Assembly: GCA_036655895.1 (NCBI GenBank) | Contig: JAVVPF010000004.1 | Coordinates: 1 to 62,837, forward strand | Length of the DNA stretch: 62,837 bases | Source of the DNA: Cloacibacillus sp. | Lineage (GTDB): Bacteria; Synergistota; Synergistia; Synergistales; Synergistaceae | Reading direction: 5' to 3' | Shown: piece after piece, positions 1 to 8,252 of the stretch | How the letters are laid out: every line of letters starts with the position of its first letter | Position numbering within the stretch: the stretch's first letter is position 1 | Notes under the pieces: model-generated | What the model was told of the DNA's origin: nothing | Databases searched by the model: none | What the model saw: only the letters and a program-made list of their open reading frames with translations | Program-made: the position numbers and the translations under genes

Positions 1-7
1 ATGTATT

Positions 8-358
8 ATGAACGTCAACGCCTGCAACGAAAATGAACTGCGAAACTTCGCTCACGAGCATGTATTCTGGTGGGGCGACAGATGGCATCACGTGGATAGA
101 AACGCGCTCCTTGTATTTATTTTAGCGAAAAAAACCACCGAAACAGAGGAGCTCGCGCGAGAAAGGTTCGGCTTTACGGATGAGGATTTCAAAGAAGCGC
201 TGCGCCAAACACCACCAGGGCTTTTTCTTTTTCCATCTGACTGGGAAGAGACAAACCGCCGATTTGGCATAATACCACCTTTGCCTTTTCCTAAAATAAG
301 CCCTGAAGAAGAACATAAGGAACTGGAAGAACTCAGGCGACAGGCAGTTTCTTTGTAG
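8..358 (+). CDS. Hypothetical protein, possibly truncated at the window edge
   Basis: A 116-residue frame on the plus strand that I do not recognise. It is charged, with a Trp/His-rich stretch near the N-terminus (FWWGDRWHHVDRNAL) and an acidic C-terminus rich in Glu and Arg. There is no signal peptide or membrane segment, so it is probably cytoplasmic. The frame stays open to base 2, so the true start may lie outside the window, and no Shine-Dalgarno is visible for the ATG at 8. A stable hairpin follows directly. It converges on the CstA-type gene. The plausible composition and the terminator behind it support a real gene. Confidence 0.5.
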   Translation: MNVNACNENELRNFAHEHVFWWGDRWHHVDRNALLVFILAKKTTETEELARERFGFTDEDFKEALRQTPPGLFLFPSDWEETNRRFGIIPPLPFPKISPEEEHKELEELRRQAVSL

Positions 359-371
359 AGCAAAAATGAGC

Positions 372-413
372 ACGAGGCCCCGCGGCGTCTTTTGGACGGA
401 TGCGGGGCCTCGT
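372..413 (-). terminator. Bidirectional terminator between convergent genes
   Basis: A perfect 12-bp inverted repeat (372-383 with 402-413, ACGAGGCCCCGC) lies between the convergent small ORF and the CstA-type gene. Read on the minus strand it is followed by GCTCATTTTTGC, so it mainly serves the CstA-type gene. Confidence 0.75.
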
Positions 414-451
414 CAGTTGTTTGGCAAGTTTTGCTTTGTCTTACGCGGGCG

Positions 452-1915
452 TTATGCCTTTTTCACGCACTTGAAATAGAAGGTGCCGAAGCAGACGGCG
501 GCAAAGAGTATCCCCGCCGGGTAGCCGAACTTCGCGGCCGCTTCGATCATCGCGGCGCCTTTAAGCCCGGCTGTGCCTGACATCATGCTTGATATACACG
601 GGCCGAAGCCTTCGGGGGCAACGAGTATATAGGTAGAGGAGACCGCCGACATGAAGGTAGCGGGGACCGCAGCCACCCAGAAGTTGGATTTTTTCTGCGC
701 AAGCCAGACGGCGCACGCCCAAAGCGCCATCATGGCTAGAGTCTGATTCGACCATGAGAAATAGCGCCAGATTATTGAGAAATTCATCTGCGAAAGGAGC
801 GCGCCGCAGAGCAGCAGGGGCACGGAAAGCATGAGCCTCTTGCCGTTCGGCTTCTGATCGATACCGAACCAATCGGCGATGGTAAGACGCGCGGAACGGA
901 AAGCCGTATCGCCGGAGGTTATCGGGCAGGCGACGACGCCCAAAAGCGCAAGTCCGCCGCCAACGGAACCAAGAAGCGTCACGCATATATTATAGACGAG
1001 GTTGGAAAGCCCCGCCTGGCTCATCTCAGCCGCAAGGCCCTGAGTGCCGTTGTAGACGGATACGCCGGCCGCGGCCCAGACGAGGGCTATAACGCCCTCT
1101 GCCACCATAGCGCCGTAGAATATTTTTCTGCCGTCGCGCTCACTTCTCAGGCAGCGCGCCATCAAAGGAGACTGCGTAGCGTGGAAGCCGGAAATGGCGC
1201 CGCACGCGACCGTGATAAACATAAGCGGCCATATCGGCAGCCCCGTCGGCGATTGGTTATAGAAATTGTCCCAAATCTCAGGCATATCATAGCCTTCGAA
1301 AATTAGGCCGCCGCCTACGCCAAGGCACATGACGATGAGAGCTATGCCGAAGATCGGATAGAGCTTGCCGATTATTTTGTCGATTGGCAGAAGCGTCGCA
1401 AGGAAATAGTAGACCAGGATGACGGCGAGCCAGAAATTAGCGTTCAGCGCCTCGGGCGTCAGTATAGCAAGAAGCCCTGCCGGCCCTGTCGAGAAGGTGG
1501 TGCCGACAAGCACCAGCAGCACGACGGAGAAGACGCGCATCACCGTTTTCATTGTTGGGCCGAGGTAAATGCCGACTATCTCGGAAATGCTGGCGCCGTC
1601 GTGACGCTCTGAAAGCATTCCTGAAAGGTAATCGTGCACCGCGCCCGCAAAAATAGTTCCGAAGACTATCCAGAAATAGACCACAGGGCCCCACAGAGCG
1701 CCCGAAAGAGCGCCGAATATAGGACCAAGCCCCGCTATGTTCAGCACCTGGATAAGGAATATCCTCCACGTTTCAAGCGGCACATAGTCGACGCCGTCAG
1801 GATGTTGAACGGCGGGAGTCTTTCTGTCGTCGGGAGAAAAAAGCCTCTCGATATAAGCTCCGTAAATACAGTAGCCTCCGATAAGAAATGCCAGCGCGAT
1901 CAAAAACGAAATCAT
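452..1915 (-). CDS. CstA-family carbon starvation / peptide-pyruvate carrier
   Basis: A 487-residue polytopic membrane protein of the CstA family, a group that takes up peptides or pyruvate in other bacteria. Hydrophobic segments run the whole length. Family features include the N-terminal GGYCIYGAYIERLF, the DGVDYVP motif, the QVLNIAGLGPIFGALSGALWGP block and FHATQSPLMARCL in the middle. It is the short form, nearer 480 residues than the roughly 700 of E. coli CstA. The start is well supported by AAGGAGGG about eight bases upstream. It is monocistronic, with a hairpin in its 5' leader and a terminator behind it. The exact substrate cannot be told from sequence. Confidence 0.85.
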   Translation of the reverse strand: MISFLIALAFLIGGYCIYGAYIERLFSPDDRKTPAVQHPDGVDYVPLETWRIFLIQVLNIAGLGPIFGALSGALWGPVVYFWIVFGTIFAGAVHDYLSGMLSERHDGASISEIVGIYLGPTMKTVMRVFSVVLLVLVGTTFSTGPAGLLAILTPEALNANFWLAVILVYYFLATLLPIDKIIGKLYPIFGIALIVMCLGVGGGLIFEGYDMPEIWDNFYNQSPTGLPIWPLMFITVACGAISGFHATQSPLMARCLRSERDGRKIFYGAMVAEGVIALVWAAAGVSVYNGTQGLAAEMSQAGLSNLVYNICVTLLGSVGGGLALLGVVACPITSGDTAFRSARLTIADWFGIDQKPNGKRLMLSVPLLLCGALLSQMNFSIIWRYFSWSNQTLAMMALWACAVWLAQKKSNFWVAAVPATFMSAVSSTYILVAPEGFGPCISSMMSGTAGLKGAAMIEAAAKFGYPAGILFAAVCFGTFYFKCVKKA

Positions 1916-1935
1916 TGCATTCCCTCCTTAGTTTT

Positions 1936-1957
1936 CTGTTCTTGCTCTGCAGAACAG
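1936..1957 (-). promoter_or_regulatory. Inverted repeat in the leader of the CstA-type gene
   Basis: CTGTTCT (1936-1942) pairs with AGAACAG (1951-1957), with the surrounding TTTT/AAAA extending the symmetry. It sits about 20 bases upstream of the start codon, just before the Shine-Dalgarno, where an operator or translational hairpin would act. Confidence 0.35.
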
Positions 1958-2054
1958 TAGAAAATAATAATTCCAGTTATTTATCAATATAATAGTACGA
2001 AAAATGGTTTTCCGTCAACTGGTTTATAACAACTATCCCCGCGCAAATAATAAA

Positions 2055-2090
2055 AAACGCAAAGCCAGCGTTGCAGCCAGCTTTGCGTTT
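2055..2090 (-). terminator. Rho-independent terminator downstream of the GntR gene
   Basis: AAACGCAAAGC (2055-2065) pairs with GCTTTGCGTTT (2080-2090). On the minus strand the stem runs into TTTTTTATT. It lies about 150 bases beyond the regulator's stop codon. The stretch 2091-2246 holds no gene I can recognise. Confidence 0.7.
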
Positions 2091-2246
2091 ACCCATTAAA
2101 ATCCAGTTACGCCACATAATGGACGGCGCAACTTTAATGAAGAATTACTCTGCGAATAAGTAAGATAGGATTGTTCCTTATCTTAATAAAGTTCGGTGGT
2201 ATGGTAACTGCTGCCATTAGTGGCAAGGCATATTACTCTTGTTATG

Positions 2247-2921
2247 TCATTTATCCTCTAAGCAGGCTTCCATATATCCTAAACCGCAACAAAGATGCTT
2301 TTCAACTGCATTTCTTAGAGCTACACCGTCTTTATCTTTTATTGATTTAATAATTTCATTATGTTCATCGTAAAAATTATTCAGGAATTCTTCTGACGAT
2401 ATCCATATAAGTCTTGCGTACCTTAAGTTATTCCATGTCTGCTGCAGTATTTCAATCATGAGGTCATTATCATAGAAATTAAATATATACATATGAAACC
2501 GATCATTCGCTTCAAGCAATTTTTCTAAATCTGGTTTTCCATCACTGCCCGGTTTAAATAGCTCTTTCATTTGATTATTTAAAACTATCATCTGGGGAAT
2601 ATCTTTCGGCTTTATAAAGGGCATCGCGCGTTCCGCAAGCGTTATTTCGAGCAGCGATTTCAATTCCTGTAATTTCCGAAATTCCTGCTTAGATATTCGG
2701 GATATTTTCCACCCTGTGCGCGGAATGTAGTGTACAAGCCCCTCCTGCTGCAGTTTCGAAAGCGCTTCTCGAACTGGCGTCGTACTGACACCAAGGCTCT
2801 CCGAGTAGTGGTCAATGTTTATTTTCTCCCCTGGACGGATACGGCATGAAAGAATCTGTTCTTTTATGCTTTCATAGGCTAATTCGCTCAGAGTAGGGAC
2901 TTTTATCAATGGCTGCATCAT
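2247..2921 (-). CDS. GntR-family transcriptional regulator, FCD subfamily
   Basis: A 224-residue cytoplasmic DNA-binding regulator. The N-terminal winged helix-turn-helix is typical of GntR (LAYESIKEQILSCRIRPGEKI, then SLGVSTTPVREALSKLQQEGLV). The remaining ~140 residues are an all-helical FCD ligand domain. I start it at the ATG at 2921 because GGAGG lies six bases upstream; an earlier in-frame start at 2990 has no ribosome site. It follows the YfcC-type carrier and the amidohydrolase on the same strand and probably controls them. FCD regulators usually sense organic acids or amino-acid derivatives; the ligand here is unknown. Confidence 0.88.
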   Translation of the reverse strand: MMQPLIKVPTLSELAYESIKEQILSCRIRPGEKINIDHYSESLGVSTTPVREALSKLQQEGLVHYIPRTGWKISRISKQEFRKLQELKSLLEITLAERAMPFIKPKDIPQMIVLNNQMKELFKPGSDGKPDLEKLLEANDRFHMYIFNFYDNDLMIEILQQTWNNLRYARLIWISSEEFLNNFYDEHNEIIKSIKDKDGVALRNAVEKHLCCGLGYMEACLEDK

Positions 2922-3062
2922 AGAATCCTCCAGATTTGGGCATAGAAACGCTCCAACTACCATTATAAAAATATTTCTCCATAAAGGCAAGGCCGTGCAA
3001 GCGGCTAAAACTACACGCGCTTACACGGCCACAGAGATAGGTACTAATATGGCAATGATTTT

Positions 3063-4478
3063 TTAAAATGGGCCTAACTTAATAAATGTTGCGATTAGGA
3101 GTCCTACGGCCCCGACGCCCATTAGCATAAGATATAGTGGGAAGACCCATTTGAAATATGTAGAAAATGAGACTTTAGCAACTCCAATATAAACTACAAG
3201 CGCTCCCATTGTCGGTATTATCATATTTGTCAAACCGTCTCCAAGTTGGAAAGCCATAACCGCGGTCTGCCGCGTAAGCCCAACAACATCCGCAAGAGGA
3301 GCCATTATTGGCATAGTCACTGCGGCCTGCCCAGAACCAGAGGGAATAAAGAAATTAATGATCGACTGAATGATCAGCATTCCAAGAGCAGAGAGTGACG
3401 ACGGCACCTGCTTGAGGGGAATAGAAAGGCCATAAATGACTGTATCAAGTATATTTCCATTTGTAAGAACGACAGATACCGATCTGGCAAAACCTATGCA
3501 TATTACCCCAACAAATATACCGGCGCAGGCCTTGCCCATAATTTCGCATATTTTTTCATTATTGAAACCTGCTACAACTCCTGCAATAATGCCAGAAATT
3601 AGCCACAAAGCTCCTATTTGTGCAAAATTCCACTGCCACAACATTGGCCCCACCATTTGGAGTCCGATTGTAACAAGCAGCATTACAGTCAATATCTTTT
3701 GACGTCCTGTCATCTTTTCTTTCTGAAGCGCTTCAATATCAATATCGGCAGCCGACGGGTTCACAAAACCGGTCACACTTGCGGAAGGGTTTGCCTTAAC
3801 CTTGGCTGCATATCGCAGTACAAACCAAAAGGTAACCACCATCATAACGAGCCATACGACAACCCTGAAACCCATCGCAGAGTAAACGGGCAGACCGGCT
3901 ATGCCCTGTGCCACGGCGACGGTATAAACATTAATAGGACCATACGCAAAAGCGGCAAATGTAGGAATCATAGCAATAGCAAGTCCCGTCATAACATCAC
4001 ACCCGCACGCAAGCGCTAATGCTATGGTCATCGGTACAAACGGAATGTGAAGCTCAAAAGCTCCCATGGCCCCGCGAATAGCAAAAAAGGCCATAAGAGC
4101 ACCCATTATCATAAGGTAATTTCCGCGGCATACTTTCATTATCCAGCCAACCATTTTATGCAGAGTGCCGCTTTCCGTATATACGTCGGTAGCCGCAATC
4201 GTGAACCATATCATAGACATGATAGCCATAGAAGCGGTAAGTCCATCTATTATAGCTACAAACCAATTAAAGGGTGATACCGGAGTCTGTTTCACATAAT
4301 GAAAAGTAGATGGGTCTATGACCTGCCGGCCGGCGACTTCAACTCGATCATAAACACCGGCGGGAACTATATAGGTCATAACTCCAGCAAGAATGAGGCA
4401 GAATAGAATGATGGTCCATACGTGCGGTACTTTGATTCCTTTGTTTGCGGTTTCTGATGAGAGCATTGATTTTTTCAT
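3063..4478 (-). CDS. YfcC/DcuC-superfamily carrier (C4-dicarboxylate anaerobic carrier-like)
   Basis: A 471-residue inner-membrane transporter with about 12 hydrophobic segments. The N-terminal VPHVWTIILFCLILAGVMTYIVPAGVYDR and the later FFIPSGSGQAAVTMPIMAPLADVVGLTRQTAVMAFQLGDGLTN are the hallmark blocks of the YfcC family, which includes putative amino-acid, dipeptide and basic amino-acid exchangers. GGAGGG lies about ten bases before the ATG. It sits 47 bases downstream of the amidohydrolase and upstream of a GntR gene, so it probably imports the amidohydrolase substrate or exports its product. Substrate specificity is not deducible. Confidence 0.85.
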   Translation of the reverse strand: MKKSMLSSETANKGIKVPHVWTIILFCLILAGVMTYIVPAGVYDRVEVAGRQVIDPSTFHYVKQTPVSPFNWFVAIIDGLTASMAIMSMIWFTIAATDVYTESGTLHKMVGWIMKVCRGNYLMIMGALMAFFAIRGAMGAFELHIPFVPMTIALALACGCDVMTGLAIAMIPTFAAFAYGPINVYTVAVAQGIAGLPVYSAMGFRVVVWLVMMVVTFWFVLRYAAKVKANPSASVTGFVNPSAADIDIEALQKEKMTGRQKILTVMLLVTIGLQMVGPMLWQWNFAQIGALWLISGIIAGVVAGFNNEKICEIMGKACAGIFVGVICIGFARSVSVVLTNGNILDTVIYGLSIPLKQVPSSLSALGMLIIQSIINFFIPSGSGQAAVTMPIMAPLADVVGLTRQTAVMAFQLGDGLTNMIIPTMGALVVYIGVAKVSFSTYFKWVFPLYLMLMGVGAVGLLIATFIKLGPF

Positions 4479-4525
4479 TTTAAACTATCCCTCCAACCCA
4501 AAAGTTTTTTGCATAAATTAACGAG

Positions 4526-5764
4526 TTACCGATTCAGAAGATTTTTGTGGATTTTTCCTCCCTGGGCAATAAGAAGCAAATTATTTTGGTGATCCTTAAA
4601 AAGATTAATATTGTCAAGAGGATCGCCTTTGACGAGGAGAATATCGGCGAGTTTGCCAACTTCGAGCGTACCTGTTATATTGTCCACCTTCAAAATCTCC
4701 GCATTAGTTTTGGTAAAAGAAACTATCGCCCCCATTGCTCCCTGCGCTTTTGCCTGATAGGCTATTGCGCCCGAAGCATATTTCGTATTAGTTCCGGTTA
4801 AGTCGCTTCCACCCCCTATAGGTATACCGGCATCCATAGCATTGTGTATAGCCTCGTACCCGCGTTCGCAAACAGATACGAACTTATCGTATATAAATGG
4901 AGAAATCAGCTCTCTGCTTTTTTCTATTACTATTTCATAAGTTATCTGCGTTGGTACGATATAAGAGCCCTTTTGAGCCACAATAGCCGCTGTTTCTTTT
5001 GTCATAAGATTTGCATGTTCGATGGTACGTATGCCGGCATTGGCGCTGAGTAAAATGCTCCGGTTAGAATAACTGTGAGAAGCCACATAGCTGCCCACCG
5101 ACTCGGCAACCTCTACAGCCGCCTTAAGTTCATCAAGGGTATATTGGGAAGTCTCTGGTCCTTGAGTAGGGCTGGCGCACCCGCCACCACACATGATTTT
5201 TATAAAATCAGCGCCGCGGCGAACATTCTCACGGCTCGCTTTCAAAACTTCCGGCACTCCATCTGCAATAGTTGCACGAAAGCCCATATACGGCTCTGTA
5301 TAGACGCGTGTCTCCGAGGCTACACGGTCATCTCCGTGCCCACCAGTCTGTGCGATAACGCTCCCACAAACTTTAAGACGCGGCCCTGAAACATAACCCA
5401 TTTCAACAGCCTGTTTAAATCCAAGATCCGCCCCCCCAGTGTCGCGCGCGTAAGTATATCCCTGGTCCAGCGCCTCCTTGAGATTTTTGAACATTCTGGC
5501 TGCCATCAGCCCTGGAGCATTGCGTCGAGAAAGGTTTATTACCTCTATTTCAACAAGGCCGAGATGCATGTGGGCATCTATCAAACCTGGCATTATAGTA
5601 TTCCCGCGACAATCAAACACCTCCGAAGAAACTGGCGCATGTAGGTTTTTCCCAATATCTTTGATAGTATCATTCTCTACTAAAAGAGATATATTTTCTT
5701 CTGGTTCTCCACCATTGCCATCTATCAGATTTACATTATTAAAAAGTTTATAGTCCACCTTCAT
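4526..5764 (-). CDS. Metal-dependent amidohydrolase (imidazolonepropionase/prolidase-like)
   Basis: A 412-residue enzyme of the amidohydrolase superfamily, predicted cytosolic. It shows a short beta-domain, then the metal motif GLIDAHMHLG (HxH), TGGHGD, a probable carboxylated-lysine region FIKIMCGGG, ASHSYS, TIEHA and GGGSDLTG. A typical C-terminus follows (GKLADILLVKGDPLDNI). I prefer the ATG at 5764 because LFNNVNLIDG is where homologues begin, although the GAGAGG is very close. A TTG at 5797 is the alternative. Relatives hydrolyse cyclic amides, dipeptides or Xaa-Pro bonds. The neighbouring carrier and GntR regulator suggest one catabolic operon. Confidence 0.82.
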   Translation of the reverse strand: MKVDYKLFNNVNLIDGNGGEPEENISLLVENDTIKDIGKNLHAPVSSEVFDCRGNTIMPGLIDAHMHLGLVEIEVINLSRRNAPGLMAARMFKNLKEALDQGYTYARDTGGADLGFKQAVEMGYVSGPRLKVCGSVIAQTGGHGDDRVASETRVYTEPYMGFRATIADGVPEVLKASRENVRRGADFIKIMCGGGCASPTQGPETSQYTLDELKAAVEVAESVGSYVASHSYSNRSILLSANAGIRTIEHANLMTKETAAIVAQKGSYIVPTQITYEIVIEKSRELISPFIYDKFVSVCERGYEAIHNAMDAGIPIGGGSDLTGTNTKYASGAIAYQAKAQGAMGAIVSFTKTNAEILKVDNITGTLEVGKLADILLVKGDPLDNINLFKDHQNNLLLIAQGGKIHKNLLNR

Positions 5765-6020
5765 ACCTCTCTTTATAATATGTCGTCCGTGTTCCAAACC
5801 TTAATAGCAATATATCATATACGATATATACTATATTATGCATTATATACCGCGCGCGTATGGTATGCAACCCTGGACCATAACAATAAATAGCCGCTGA
5901 AACGGCAATTCTAGTCGCTGGTCCAAGATTTTCAAACTCACGCTTAGTTCTGCAAATCTGTTGTTCTATGATTGAAGGCTCGTCCGCGCGGTAAATCCAA
6001 CAAAATGTATTCAAAGAACG

Positions 6021-6058
6021 AAGCTGAACGGCCGCGCGCTACACGCTCCGTTCAGCTT
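6021..6058 (-). terminator. Inverted repeat, probable terminator of the SSS/pseudogene transcript
   Basis: AAGCTGAACGG (6021-6031) and CCGTTCAGCTT (6048-6058) form an 11-bp stem. On the minus strand it follows the decayed amidohydrolase and is trailed by TTCGTTCTTTG, a modest U-rich tail. The interval 5765-6411 otherwise holds no gene; its 5810-5850 part is extremely AT-rich and probably contains the amidohydrolase promoter. Confidence 0.5.
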
Positions 6059-6081
6059 CTCACAGCCCAGAAGGATAAAAT

Positions 6082-6110
6082 CTCCTGCGGTCATTGGGCG
6101 TTCGCAGGAG
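6082..6110. repeat. Inverted repeat in the 6.1 kb intergenic region
   Basis: CTCCTGCG (6082-6089) pairs with CGCAGGAG (6103-6110). An outer pair, CACAGCC (6061-6067) with GGCTGTG (6143-6149), could close a larger structure. The function is unknown; it could equally be a relic of lost coding sequence. Confidence 0.3.
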
Positions 6111-6411
6111 CAATGCGGATAAAGTTACATTTTTACCGTGCCGGCTGTGCCACAAGCAACATAGCTAAACGACGATACAGGCCAGAGGAGATGGCACCAC
6201 CTATAAACGTAACAACAGGTCTTGTTTACCAATGCAAATAATTGCTCAACTGCGCCCTAACGGGCAGTACGGGCAAAAAACATAACTCACTGACACTGCG
6301 GGAGGTTGCTATACATATCACTAGAAATATATAAAACTATGTGTGTTCATGTGGCACACCGATAAACTAGCGTTTACTTCCACGAGCGAAAAACAAGATG
6401 CCATTTCGCCG

Positions 6412-6799
6412 CTATATCCGACTCTCTGCGGCATACTCCACTCCATCTTTCATAACGAAGGAACAATCCCTCAACGCATCTGGATCTTCTAATAAATACC
6501 TTTTCCATCCGGCGCTGTCAGCCGATTTACCTGGTTCGCGTGTGCCAACAATGTCGTTGAAAGATTTATGTACTCATTATAAAGTTCTTTGTAGTCAAAA
6601 AACTGTGGATGTACATGTCCGTCTATCATACCTGTAGTTACCGTCATCGAGGAGAGGTCGATGAGTAATGTCCCCTCCGGTTCAGGAAGATTATGCCCAA
6701 CCTCTCGTATAATATTACCCTCAATAAGTATTTCGGCATTTTCTTCTAATTTCGCCTTGATACCGTCATATAATTTCCCACTTTTGATTTTCTGAACAT
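6412..6799 (-). pseudogene. Internally deleted amidohydrolase pseudogene
   Basis: Read on the minus strand, an ATG at 6799 with GGGGAG seven bases upstream begins MFRK. Within a few codons the frame must shift by one base in an A-rich run. It then reads as a clear amidohydrolase N-terminus: KSGKLYDGIKAKLEENA, an ILIEGN strand, and the metal-site motif GMIDGHVHPQ. After about 100 codons that frame meets a stop. In another frame the next bases give LLEDPDALRDCSFVMKDGVE and a stop at 6412, the standard C-terminal strand of the same family. Some 300 central codons are therefore missing. It lies just behind the SSS symporter, so it was probably that operon's hydrolase. Confidence 0.75.
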
Positions 6800-6810
6800 T
6801 TTTGTCTCCC

Positions 6811-8208
6811 CTATGCTTTAGTTAGCTTGAAGCCTGGTGTTGTAAGAAATGTAACTGTTATCAACACGGCAATGGAGATAGGAACAGCTACAAGAGCGCT
6901 GTCTAGTGTCGATATCCTGTTCTTGAGAAACAGTTCCCATATCAGTGTTGAGGCTCCGCCTGCTATAATGGATGAAAGGCCGGCAGCGCGCGTGACGCGC
7001 GGCCAGCAGAGCGCCGCGACAAGCGCGGGAGTGATAGCCGCCCCGTATATTGTGTAGGCATACATAATTATTCCGAGAATATCTCTAAATGTAGTGATCA
7101 ATATATAAGAAAATATTCCGCAGACGACGATCAATATCCTGATAGTCCTCAGTTTCTTTTCCTCAGAGCATCCTTTCATAACATATGGTTCCAGAACGTC
7201 ATGCGTAAGGTTGGTGCCTGCCGATAAAAGAAAAGAGTCGCCAGTCGTAATCATGAAGGAGACCGCAGCTGCAAGCACGCAGCCGCCCAGGAAGAAGGGC
7301 ATCCTGTGCATAGCCACCGCAAGTAACGCTGTGTCAGGTTTTATATCTGGCAGGAACGGAATCGCGTTCATCGCAATGAACACCGTCATGCACGAAAGCA
7401 TCGTACTGATGATGATGAACAGAAACGCAGACCTGGTTGCGGTTTTTTTATCTTTTGCGGCTGCAAACCGAATAAAAAGATTCTGGTCGCCCATTGCCAG
7501 GAAGAGCGTTGCCACACCGTAACCTATAGTATCTATGAATTTGTCTCCGCTCGAAAAACTCAGATGATTTGCAGGGATTTGGGCTATCAGCCCTTCAAAG
7601 CCGCCTGTCTGAGATAGCAACACAGGAACCGCGGCACCCATGGATACGAATATAAAGATAGCGCTTACCGCGTCGGTGTAGGCAACTGACGTTAGACCTC
7701 CAGTGACGGAGAGTAATATTATGACTATGGCGGCAAGCAGCGTTCCGCTCTCGACAGATAGCCCCGTTGTGAGGTTCAGTACGTATCCCGCGCCCTTAAA
7801 TTGGTATGAACAGATGCCGATGTAGGCAAGCACTATAAAGATGGTCGCAAGCACCGCGGCCGCATCTCCATACTTTTCGCGGAAAAGTTCGGGGATAGTG
7901 ATATTCTTGTTTTCTCTTATCCTGCCGGCAAGAAAAAGAACCAATATTATGGCGACAGGGGTGGCCAGTTCATAAATGAGGCCGGCCCACGGACCTCTAG
8001 AGTAGACGAGGTTCGCGGTCCCGGTTATGCCCCCTCCGCCGTACCATGTTGCGATCAAAGTTCCGACTACGACCCACAGCGGCAGTCTGCGCCCGCATGT
8101 TACAAATTCTTCATTATTCTTGACCTGGGTCTTTGCGATATACAGCCCATAACATAACACTACCACGATATAAGCCATAATAAACCAAAAATATGCTGTA
8201 AGTTCCAT
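6811..8208 (-). CDS. Sodium:solute symporter (SSS family)
   Basis: A 465-residue integral membrane protein with about 13 hydrophobic segments. SSS features include the N-terminal GRRLPLWVVVGTLIATWYGGGGITGTANLVYSRGP block, the FKGAGYVLN segment and GGLTSVAYTDAVSAIF, which carries the sodium-site Ser/Thr pattern. Relatives import proline, pantothenate, betaine or monocarboxylates with Na+. Of several clustered ATGs I prefer the one at 8208, nine bases after AAGGAGG. It lies 44 bases downstream of the mttB/corrinoid/UroD operon on the same strand, so it is the best candidate importer for that module's methylated substrate. Confidence 0.87.
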   Translation of the reverse strand: MELTAYFWFIMAYIVVVLCYGLYIAKTQVKNNEEFVTCGRRLPLWVVVGTLIATWYGGGGITGTANLVYSRGPWAGLIYELATPVAIILVLFLAGRIRENKNITIPELFREKYGDAAAVLATIFIVLAYIGICSYQFKGAGYVLNLTTGLSVESGTLLAAIVIILLSVTGGLTSVAYTDAVSAIFIFVSMGAAVPVLLSQTGGFEGLIAQIPANHLSFSSGDKFIDTIGYGVATLFLAMGDQNLFIRFAAAKDKKTATRSAFLFIIISTMLSCMTVFIAMNAIPFLPDIKPDTALLAVAMHRMPFFLGGCVLAAAVSFMITTGDSFLLSAGTNLTHDVLEPYVMKGCSEEKKLRTIRILIVVCGIFSYILITTFRDILGIIMYAYTIYGAAITPALVAALCWPRVTRAAGLSSIIAGGASTLIWELFLKNRISTLDSALVAVPISIAVLITVTFLTTPGFKLTKA

Positions 8209-8252
8209 GTCCATCATCCTCCTTGATAGCGGGCTTTTTCCTGTGCTTTGTA

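Noticed and set aside
5972-6241. An 89-codon plus-strand frame in the 6 kb gap
   Set aside because: It has no ribosome site, reads through an inverted repeat and has no protein-like pattern.
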